The notes under the pieces: model-generated
The model's input: the letters and a program-made list of their open reading frames with translations, nothing else
Told to the model about the DNA's origin: nothing
Database searches by the model: none
From: Triangularia verruculosa
Taxonomy: Eukaryota > Ascomycota > Sordariomycetes > Sordariales > Podosporaceae
Assembly: GCA_033296885.1 (NCBI GenBank)
Contig: MU863875.1
Span: forward strand, 62,001 to 126,000
Direction: 5' to 3'
DNA: 64,000 bases
Made by a program: the position numbers and the translations under genes
Part shown: positions 52,146-61,781 of the stretch, one piece after another
Layout: every line of letters begins with the position of its first letter
How positions within the stretch are numbered: the first letter of the stretch is position 1

Positions 52146-54238
52146 TTTGTTGTGTTGGCGCAAATGTTGGAGTTGATGAAATTGAGGACCAAACAAAAGC
52201 TACGACGTCGGCAAGGCGAGGCGACAAGCTGGACATGAGGCTGACAACGGATACTGGAGCGCGCAGATAAGATAAGCTAGGCAAGGCTGGCAAATTTGCA
52301 CTTGTGCACAGACCACACTCCACCAAAATTTGGCAGTATTTAGGAAAGGCCAGGCACGAGAATTTCCAACTTCTCTTCTTCTTTCTCTCTTCAACGGTCC
52401 TGTGCCCAGTGTTCCCCTTCTGCCCTCGGGCGGTTTGGGTTGCAGCGCTGGTGCAGCTCGGTATTACCAAGACTACCATCCTTTTTCTCATGATGTCAGT
52501 CTACCGACAGGAACCAAGATAGACCGAAGTCTGTGGCAGCTCTGTTCGCGTCGTTTCGGCGGCGCTTGAGCGGGGTGTAAACTGATTTTACGAGATGCTA
52601 TATTCCAAGCCGTTCGCAGAGACCATCGGTCCTTGATGCTGGGGGAAACCATAGCGACCTACATTTTGATTTTGATAGCATGTTTTGCTTGCTTGTGATA
52701 TTTGGCATGTTTGTCCACAATGATTCTTTATCTCCGGCTCTGCCTCTATGCTTGCAGTAACTTCGGAGGCACCTACCTCCGATGATATTCTTGAGGGAGA
52801 GGAAGAAACGGACCGATCACGATGGCCTCATGTTGACTTTGATGTCTACCTTGTACTCCGACATTCCGATTTCCTGGTGGTGGTCGGCGTTACTCGGCGC
52901 GACAAGACTTGAGCCTGAAGGTCATCTGCAGGTATTTTGGAGGAGGTTACTTCGCGGCGATGATGTGGCTGAGGCATGTGACGATGAGTTTCTCGCCTGT
53001 GTCGGCGCAAGTTCCTTTTCTCGTGGGGAAGCCGGGGACCCCACAATCTAGAGTCCGGCTGCCGATGCGGGGAACGGCTTGCGACCTCACCACACCCGTT
53101 CTCCCCAGCTTCTTCGCAGCTTGAAACCGCCGGACGGACCGATTCGAATCTGCGATTGCGGGGCCGACCGCTACCGCAGCCGTTGAGCTAACCATGACCT
53201 GCATATCGTCGACTTGCTAGAAGAGAGGCTGTCTAGACCACCAGGCAAGTAGACGATGTCGCTCGTGTGTGCCTTTCTGCATTGCAGATGTACAGTACAT
53301 CACATCACAGGCAGATACTATAGTGAGTAAAAGGTACTCAGAAGCAGACATCAGATGGCAGCTCTTCCCCGCATATCACATGGGGGCGAGAGGCATGGTT
53401 CCTGAGTTTAGTGCTCCTTCTGTCTTGGGTGTCCCAATCTTACACTACCCCATACCCCAGATGATGCTCCCCACAACCGCATGTACTGTGTAGGTTGACA
53501 TTCTTCAATCTCCATGCTTTGATGGGCATTCTCCGTGGTTCATGCACCCGCCCAGCGTCACCGCCTACCTCCCGTCACCGTGGCCGCTCACCACCACTGG
53601 CACCACTCAAGCCGCGGCAGCCCGCCAGACCCAGTAAAGCCAACCTCTCGACCAATCCCAGTGCTCCAGGTTTCTATGGCTGCCCAAGCTGGTGACGTCT
53701 TTCGCCCTCCCCCCGGTCGCCGGATAGACATCGGTGCTTTTCCAAGAGCGTGCTCGATACTCAAAGTTCCAGGCACCTATCTCGGTTATCCTCATGTGAA
53801 GCAAATAGTCCGCCGACCTGGGGAATAGTACACACATGACAGCAAACAACAACCGCCTCTAGACGCTCCGCTGCAACGCTACCCTCCCTTCCCGCAACCC
53901 GGGTCCTACCCCCTGGTTCCTGGCATAGCACCAAGCTCGAGAAACACCGAGAAGCCATCCTGCTCACACCTCGAGGTCGGCCCTTTCCTTCGGATACTCC
54001 ACCGTGCCAACGGCTTGGACGTCGTGGACGCCCTTGACGTTGTGGCTGGCCCTGGCCTACCACCCCGGCCCGAACACGGCAGCCTCCCGTACCACCACAA
54101 GGTTCCAGGTTATAAGTAAACATGGCTCTCCTCGTCATTCCCAACTTTATTCAGGACCTCATCCCAGCAGCCTCCGAGTCGATCAACCCTTGGAACTGGA
54201 ACCTGAACGCCTCTGGTCTCTACGAATACTTGCCCACC
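52146..54238. promoter_or_regulatory. Divergent 2 kb region, SNU66 / glucoamylase
   Basis: Long upstream region of a secreted amylolytic gene. Contains a TATAAGTAAAC just before the upstream ATG at 54122. A tRNA-like fragment near 53141-53200 does not fold as a tRNA. No other gene is supported. Confidence 0.45.
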
Positions 54239-56207
54239 ATGCACGCCTTGTCCAAGTTCGCCCTGCTGGGCGCCTGCGCCGTTAATTCGGTGATGGGTCT
54301 GCCCGAATCTGTCGAGAGACGTGAGGCCAACCTCCTCAAGCGCAACGTCAACGACTGGATCAACAAGGAGACTCCTATCGCCTGGGAGAAGCTCTTCTGC
54401 AACATCGGCCCCAACGGCTGCGCTGTTCGAAACCAGGGCGTGCCCGCTGGTGTTGTTGTTGCCTCCCCTTCCCGGTCCGACCCTGACTGTGAGTTTCAGA
54501 GAATTGTCATGTTATATCGGGCAACATCATCTAACATACCACTTAGACTTCTACACCTGGACCAGAGATGCTGCTCTCGTCTACAAGGGCATTGCTGATG
54601 CTTTCCGCCGCAACTACAGCGAGGACCTCCACAGCCAGCTCAAAGCCTTTGTTCAGTCTCAGGCCAAGCTCCAGGGTGTTGGCAACCCCTCGGGTGGCCT
54701 CAATGACGGCCTCGGCCTCGGTGAGCCCAAGTTCATGGTCGACCTCAAGGAGTTCACTGGCGACTGGGGTCGCCCTCAAAGAGATGGCCCCCCCCTCCGT
54801 GCCATTGCTCTGATCCGCTACGCCAAGTGGCTCGTCGAGAACGGCCACAAGGCTGTCGCCAACGCCCAGGTCTGGCCGACCATTGAGAACGACCTCAAGT
54901 ACTCTGCCCAGTACTGGAACCAGACCGGTTTCGATCTCTGGGAGGAGGTTCCCGGCTCCTCCTTCTTCACCATCGCCAGCACCCACCGTGCTCTGGTTGA
55001 GGGTGCTCAGCTCGGCGCGGTTCTTGGCAAGCCTACTCGTGCCTACACCGCCGTTGCCCCTCATGTTCTCTGCTTCCAGCAGTCTTTCTGGAACGCTCGC
55101 GAGGGATTCATCGTCTCCAACATCAACGGTGGTGAGTACCGCCGTGGCCGTGACGCCAACTCGATCCTCGTTGCCATCCACAACTTCGACGCCACAGCTG
55201 GCTGCGATGCCAACACCTTCCAGCCCTGCTCCGACAAGGCCCTCTCCAACCACAAGGTCGTCGTCGACTCGTTCCGCACCATCTACAGCATCAACCGCGG
55301 TATCGCCCAGAACAAGGCCGTCGCTGTCGGTCGCTACTCAGAGGATGTTTTCTACAACGGCAACCCCTGGTTCCTTGCCACTTTTGCCGCCGCCGAGCAG
55401 CTCTACGCTTCCCTCCTCGTCTGGAAGGCCCAGGGCTCCATCACCATCACCCAGACCTCCCTCGCTTTCTTCCGCGACCACGTCTCCGGTGCTACCGTCG
55501 GCACCCACGCTGCCGGTTCCGCCACCTACAACCAGATTATCTCTGCCATCACCGCCTACGCTGACGGCTTCATTGAGGTCGCCTCCAAGTACGCCCTCTC
55601 CAACGGTGCCTTGAACGAGCAGATCGACCGCAACACCGGCCAGCCCATTGCCGCCCCCGATCTCACCTGGTCCTACTCTGCTTTCCTTACCGCCACCGCT
55701 CGCCGCGATGGTTACATTCCCACCACCTGGGGTGCTAGTCAGGCCAATGCCGTCCCCGGACAGTGCGAGAAGTTTGAGGTTGCCGGCAGCTACAGCCTCC
55801 CCCCCACACCTGCCTTCCCCTCTGGCTTGACTCCTGCTGCCAACGCTCCCGTTGAGCAAGTCACCCGTGTCCCTACTGGCTGCACCAACCCCGAGAAGGT
55901 CTTTGTCACCTTCAACGAGCGCGTCTCTACCTCCTGGGGCCAGGTCGTCAAGGTCGTCGGCAACATTCCTGAGCTCGGCAGCTGGGATGTCAACAAGGCT
56001 GTTCCTCTCTCTGCTGCCAAGTTCACCTCTTCTGATCCCCTCTGGTCCATCACTGTGCCTATCCAGGCCGGCAGCAACGTCCAGTACAAGTACATCCGCA
56101 TCACCAACGGTGTTGCTGGTGTCACCTGGGAGGGCGGTGATAACCGCACTTACAGTGTTCCCGGCGCCACGTGCGACATTCAGAACAGGTGGGATAACTG
56201 GAGATAA
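54239..56207 (+). CDS. Glucoamylase, GH15 with C-terminal CBM20
   Basis: Secreted glucan 1,4-alpha-glucosidase releasing glucose from starch ends. Exons 54239-54488 and 54547-56207 give 636 residues. From ATG 54239 (context CCACCATGC) the protein begins with a good signal peptide, MHALSKFALLGACAVNSVMG, and a propeptide ending LLKR, a KEX2-type site. Catalytic region: DYFYTWTRDAAL across the intron, GLGEPKFMVDL, GRPQRDGPPLRAIAL, FDLWEEV with the general acid Glu, and LNEQIDRNTGQ with the general base Glu. After a short PTPAFPSG linker, the starch-binding CBM20 runs from about residue 535 (VFVTFNERVSTSWGQVVKVV ... LGSWDVNKAVPLSA). An in-frame ATG at 54122 would add 39 residues before the signal peptide and is less likely. 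Confidence 0.94.
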
Positions 56208-57257
56208 ATGATTGTATGAGTGAATGGATGGGAATAGAATGATTGGATATGAAGAATACGAATAGACCATGTCGTGTAGGGGGAAGCGGGGATGATGGGA
56301 AAGGGGAAACAGCATAATCTTTTGGCTATCTTCTTCTTCATATCTATTGGGTATCTCTTTTTGATCCTTCAAAGGGTCGGTTGTATATATACATATATAT
56401 AAGATTTACATTCAAATTGCATTTTTCTTACTACTTGCTACCTTAACTCTTGATTCTGTGCATCGTGACCATTCCCTAAGCGATGAGAATAAATAGTCGT
56501 CTTTCTCTGGCAGCCGCAACGCCTCGATGATGAACTCCAATGCAGTTACAAGGGTACTAGACTATCAACTGTGTCATTAGACAACTCCTCTAACCTTATC
56601 TCTCCTTACTCCATGGCTAAAAGTCTCTACTAGGTACGAAACTTACTTCCAGCCCCAACAATCAACGCCTTGCCGTTGGAAGTGGACCAGGTGGCTGCCC
56701 TCTAGGTAATAAATGATCACGCTTGGAAGCCACGTCCTGGACAAAATAACTGGCGCTGCAAAGTGGGAATACATCATTGAAAGATAACCAAAAGGCCATG
56801 CAAGATCGTTAAAAGGCCTAAAGAAATATCGAAAACACTCTAGAAAATACTCTTAAGGTGTTAAATAATAATGACAAGTTCTTTAAAAATTATAAGTAAG
56901 TCTTTTCTACTATGTTGTAGGTATGATCTGGCTTGCAGTACCAATTTTATCTACGGCGTGGAAGTCAACGTTCTTACATGATAACCTAAGGTAGGTAGTG
57001 TGGCTTACGACAGTTTTAAACTTTTTGTATAAAGTTTTCCACAAGATGGGTTTTAAAGATCAGAAATTCAACAGGTTTTTCTCCCTCTTTTTAATTTCTC
57101 TGTTCTTTATCCCTTTGCTGTTCAACCACGTTAATTACACCCCTGCGCACAACACACAAAAGACTCTTGGAAAGAACAGGATCGCCAGGTGCAACTATCA
57201 ACCCAAGGACATTCCAATTGAAAGACAGACAGCCGCTTTGACACGCTCAAAGAAAAG
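56208..57257. other. Intergenic with AT-rich stretch
   Basis: 56720-57000 is AT-rich with many TTAAA/TAAAA words, possibly an old mutated repeat. No coding sequence or RNA gene seen. Confidence 0.45.
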
Positions 57258-58322
57258 ATGAACAGCCGCGTGCAAACGGCTAACAATATGTCAGACGCGC
57301 TCGAAAGCCAGCCGCCTGCTGGAGCTCATCGCTCGCACACTGAGGAAAGTGGCTTGCCCACGCCCAACGAGCACGCGCAGACGGGAAAATCCCATGGTGA
57401 TGATCGGGAGCACACCAAGGAAAGTGGCTCGCCCACGCCAGAACACCAAGATGATCACCGCGAGGAAACGCCTGTGTCATCAGTGCAAGAAAACGCCGAA
57501 CCACCAGACCCCAGCAAAAGTAAACAACACTGGGGCATCATCCTATGGTGTATCAACGGCTGCATCTGCATCCTCCTCCTCCTTCCCATCTCCCTCGTCC
57601 TCGACATCACCCTCTACTCTCTGTCCTCCCTCCTCTACGGCCTTTACGGCCTCTACCTCGACCTCGTCGACATTTTCGATTACGCGGTGTATCTGTATGA
57701 AAACGACAGTTTTCTCTTTGGGCAGTTTGACTTGGATTATGGTGCCCCTTATTTTGCTACTCGGCGGAGTATAGCCGCCGCCAAAGAACGGGTTCAGGAG
57801 AAGTATGACAAATGGGAGGAAGATTGTGAGAACGGGGAGAGGGTGGAGCCGTTGGTTTTGGAAGGGAAGGATATGATTTTGCTGACGAGGTTGGATGTTG
57901 ATATAGGTGAGGTGTTGTTTGGTATAGGTATGGAGAATTATGATGAGGGGGATTTGGAGGAGGAAGGGGGTTGGGGGGAGGCGATGCGAGAAGGTCATAG
58001 GATTGTGACTGAGTTGGGGCCGGAGGCGGTGGTGTTGGTTTGGAATCACCGGGGGCAGGACGAGGAGGAGGGCGAGGAGGAGGGAGGGAGGTGGGTTTTG
58101 GTTGCTAATTTCTGGGACTTCGAAGAAGATGCAGTGATGGTATGGAGGGAGAGGATGAGGGAGAATGAAGAGGATGTAAAGAGGGAGGTGTGGGAGTGGG
58201 TTCTTGCGGTTTTGATGGCTGTGGGGGTGGGGTGGTTGATTGGATGGTGGGTGCCGTGGTTTTGTCGGGATTATGTTGTGGTTTGGCGGGAGCAGTATCA
58301 AGTGTGGAGGGGGCTGGTGTGA
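57258..58322 (+). CDS. Membrane protein of unknown function
   Basis: A single exon of 354 residues; an alternative start at MSDALES (57291) is possible. The N-terminal 90 residues are disordered and contain a repeated unit (HTEESGLPTPNEH and HTKESGSPTPEHQ). A strongly hydrophobic block at about 92-140 (ILWCINGCICILLLLPISLV then LYSLSSLLYGLYGLYLDLVD) probably makes two membrane spans. A conserved-looking middle (YGAPYFATRRSIAAAKERVQ) is followed by a Glu-rich part. A C-terminal hydrophobic segment (WVLAVLMAVGVGWLIGWWVP) ends in WFCRDYVVVW. I recognise no family. Confidence 0.65.
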   Translation: MNSRVQTANNMSDALESQPPAGAHRSHTEESGLPTPNEHAQTGKSHGDDREHTKESGSPTPEHQDDHREETPVSSVQENAEPPDPSKSKQHWGIILWCINGCICILLLLPISLVLDITLYSLSSLLYGLYGLYLDLVDIFDYAVYLYENDSFLFGQFDLDYGAPYFATRRSIAAAKERVQEKYDKWEEDCENGERVEPLVLEGKDMILLTRLDVDIGEVLFGIGMENYDEGDLEEEGGWGEAMREGHRIVTELGPEAVVLVWNHRGQDEEEGEEEGGRWVLVANFWDFEEDAVMVWRERMRENEEDVKREVWEWVLAVLMAVGVGWLIGWWVPWFCRDYVVVWREQYQVWRGLV

Positions 58323-60759
58323 AAGATTGAAGAAAAGAACATGATAGAAGAAGAAGAGAAAAAGACAAAAGGCTCGCCGGTTGACCTGAGGGGGGTCAAT
58401 CGGTGCCGAAAGCCATCATGAAAGGTTTCACGAGGCGGGATGGCGGAGCCCAAATATGAAGCTTTTGGTTATGGGTCCCGGGGGTCAAAGGCGAGTAACC
58501 CACCTGGGCAACGGGCTTACCACCTGGCTACGAGATCTGGTGAGCAGACCATACCTCTAGGCTGCTGTTTTATTGGGAGAGGGTGGCCGGGAGCGCGGGG
58601 CTTGGGCACAGGTCCACGGCATTTTTCCCTCACTCTTTCAACCACCAATACTACCGTATTGCCACCACATCGTTCGTTGCCTTGCGATAGGGAGGCACGT
58701 TATATACCGTGGTTCACTCCATTCTGTTCTTAGAGGGAAAATGAGGGTGTGTAAGGGCGGTGTGGCCTGAGGCAGTGGGGTACTTGATGCCCTCGATCTC
58801 GAGGTGGTATTCAGCTTTGATACCAGGTGTAACTAGAATAAACTGCTCAATTGACTGGAGAGTTGCCGCTAACAATTTCACGCTGTTGACATACTATCTC
58901 TGTTCGATCACCGCCCTGAATCTCAGCACTCAGACACACGGAGGTTATCAATGAAGAGTTCCGTTCCTTTTTCCAAGATTGAGTGGTATTGTACACACTA
59001 GGTACCTCAACATAACGAAATCTTGACTCGTTGCGTTCGTTCTGTAAGGCCCACGAGTGAGTCAACTGGATGTATATTGGCGTGGGTGCTGTCCTCAAGT
59101 CCACCGTGACGAACTAGCCGGAGCTGTGCTATGATGTCTGAAGGAAACACATCATTATTCTCTTCTCGCTCTTCTTATTTCTCGACTTTTAGCTGTGTCA
59201 AGCCAAAAAGGAGTGCCAAGACCATATGTTGCTGTGCCAACGCACGGCCCCCTTTCTCAGAAACTCTTTTTCCCGACACTCAGCTTCTCGTGAGCACCGC
59301 GAGATGAAAGCCACTTCAAGAGGACACATTAAAATCTTTGAATGCCGTTACGGTCCTGTGTTTGTGAATGTGGTGTGGTCATAACATGTCCGGCCAAATG
59401 GCTGTTGTCTTGAAGGCTCAGGCAGGGTTGTAGCTCAATGATTACTATGATAGTTGTCTCTCAATTCAACATGTCAAAGACAACCATATGCAAATTGAAT
59501 TCCATGGCTTTGAAACTACACGTCCGTTTAGAGTTGACGCATGCTGCTGCAGGTCAAAGAATCCTGACAGGCTGACGTGTCTTGTCGTGTATATCATCCT
59601 GATATGTCTGCTCCTGGCCAAATGGTGACCAACTTCGTTCATCGAACATCTGGAAGTCTGACACGATACAATCCATCTCCAGACGATTCATATCCATTGG
59701 AAGGACTTGCTCCATTGAAGCCGCGTCCACCTTCCTCAATACTACTCCTCGGCGCTTACCAACCTCGAGTGCTGTCATAGGACTTCAGGCAACGAAATTA
59801 GACACTTCTTTGCACTTCCGCGGGTCTCACGCGGGTCTCAATTAGGGCAACGACTAATCGAAGCATCTAATTTGTCGACAGTGACCCGCATAGGGCACAG
59901 GGGCAGAGTATTTGAAACTCAGCTGTTGTTGTTGTGGTTGTCGATTCCTTTCCCAAACAACCAAAACACCGCCGTCCTCCACCGCCCAACAAAATCATCG
60001 CTCACCACCATTGCCATCGACAGCCGCTTTGACCACCCACGCTAGCGCCATTCAGACCAGTACTCGACCGCCTCAGGCTGCTACAAGCTGAGCAGTCCCA
60101 GACGCGTCCTCGACCGGCAGAATTCACGACCTGTCGTCACTCAACTACTTCAAAAGCTCTCTTCTCGTCTTTCCCACAAACCGATCTCGTCTTCGACTTT
60201 GCAACGACTGCTGAGATCTTGCACGCTCGACCTCACCACTTTCTACCCAAGAACCACCTTGTAAGTCGCCGTCTGTTATTGATTTTCTATTTTATTTGCC
60301 CCTCCCTGCTTTCACACTCCCTCGAGTCTTGTCCACGCAAATCGAGTCGAGATTGCCTCACTCCCCCGCTGCTGTCGAGGCCATTCACGCCTCAGGCGGT
60401 CACATTGTTCGTGACTGCCCACAAAGCTTGACGCGGACGAGTACTGTCTGCCTTGCCCTCTTCCTTTTCCTTCCACACACATTCTTCTTTTCCACCCTCA
60501 TCCAGAGCAACATTCTTGTTCGACTACACTTCATCACATATCATATCACCTTACAAGGTACATCACATGCTGTCCTTCATTGGAGTCGAATATTTCAAGT
60601 GGAATCTCGACTTCGACTGTCTTTGATTTTGTTATCTTCGACTCGATTTCACATTGCCTGCCCTGCCCTGACCTCGACCTCGACCCCATCCTTCTTCGAC
60701 TCATCCAACTAACCCCTTCTCTCACAGTCAATCAACATAACCTTCAACAAACCGACAAA
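58323..60759. other. Long intergenic region and leader of the Myb-like gene
   Basis: Almost 2.4 kb without a supported gene. A duplicated CGCGGGTCTCA lies at about 59819-59838. The right 500 nt is C/T-rich; a GTAAGT donor at 60261 and a CTCACAG acceptor ending at 60727 suggest a 467-nt 5' UTR intron ending 32 nt before the ATG. Confidence 0.45.
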
Positions 60760-61564
60760 ATGCCTGCCATCGACGCTGAGCAGCATTTGAAGTTCTTGTT
60801 GTCGTGCATCAAGCATGCCTCGGCCGGCAAAGTTAACTTCGATGCCGTCGCCCAGGAGCTCGGCATTGTCTCCAAGGCCGCTGCGTAAGTCTTTCTCCCT
60901 CCCTCTCTCATCCTTTCCCCTCTCCATCCGATCCCTTACTCTCACCTTATCACACCCCATCCCACCCCTCTTGTCACCAACACTCACTAACCCATCCCAG
61001 TGCCAAACGTTACGAGCGCCTCCTCAAGGCGCACGATATCAATCCTGCTTCTATCCCCAAGGGCGGTGAGGCTTCTACCACCACCCCGAAGAAGACTCCT
61101 ACCAAGCGCAAGCGCAATGAGGCCCCTCCCCTGAAGGACGAGGATGACGAGTCCGAGGACCAGCCTATGATGGCCAAGAAGGAGAAGAAGGCTGCTGTCA
61201 AGAAGGGCAAAAAGGGTGAGAATGACAAAACCGATGGTGGTGTTGGTGTTGATGGGAGGAGTTTGTACGAGATTCCCGAGTTTCCGCGTCATCTCCTTGC
61301 GAGCCAAAGGGAAGGTGATGCGGAGAATGAGGATGGGGAGGAGGTGGTGTACCTCGGGGAGTCAGCCGGGAATAGACGGGGGGATGAAGAGACTGGAGTG
61401 AAGGCTGAGACTGCGGGCAATGGGCATGGGATTGAAGGAAGTGGAAGTGGATGGAACATTGCTAACCCTGTTTTTGATTTTCAACAGCCAAGGTCGCCCC
61501 TCCTTCTGATGACGAGGAGGAATTCGAGGAGCCGCAGCATGATGACTCCGATGGCGAGATTTGA
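60760..61564 (+). CDS. Small Myb-like DNA-binding domain protein (spliced form)
   Basis: Three exons, 60760-60884, 61001-61215 and 61488-61564, give 138 residues. The N terminus MPAIDAEQHLKFLLSCIKHA followed by FDAVAQELGIVSKAAAAKRYERLL matches the small fungal Myb-like helix-turn-helix module (three helices, the last basic). A Lys/Pro linker (KKTPTKRKRNEAPP, AKKEKKAAVKKGKK) looks like a DNA-binding tail and NLS. The last exon gives a short acidic tail, DDEEEFEEPQHDDSDGEI. Introns have canonical ends; the last has branch point GCTAACC. Likely chromatin-associated, with targets unknown. Confidence 0.78.
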
Positions 61565-61781
61565 TTCTCCTCAGCAGTCGCCGTCTGTTTCTTCTGCGCA
61601 TACCGTGGGGTACTATGGTGCCGGTGTTGAGGATGGATCATATGGTGGTGTTGGAGGTGGGAGTGGTTCGTCTTCGACTTCGGCGGCTCAGATTGCCATG
61701 GCGGATGCGGATTTGCAGGCGATTTATCGGCAGCAATTTGGCGATGGGTGTTATGACCATCAGAATACTTGGGGGAACTGA
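61216..61781 (+). CDS. Alternative C terminus of the Myb-like gene by intron retention
   Basis: If the 272-nt last intron (61216-61487) is kept, the frame stays open through it, reads the last exon in a second frame, and continues to TGA at 61779-61781, giving a 301-residue protein. The extra part looks like real protein: RSLYEIPEFPRHLLASQREG, EDGEEVVYLGESAGN, then HTVGYYGAGVEDGSYGG and ADADLQAIYRQQFGD. The region 61488-61564 would be coding in two frames. Whether both mRNAs exist cannot be told from the sequence. Confidence 0.5.

Noticed and set aside
53141..53200. tRNA-like A box and ATTCGAAT B box on the minus strand
   Set aside because: Anticodon and T stems do not form and the acceptor ends do not pair; at most a relic.
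56720..57000. AT-rich stretch sharing the word ACTATGTTGTAG with 36642-36653
   Set aside because: The shared word is short and the flanks do not align, so a common repeat family is not supported.
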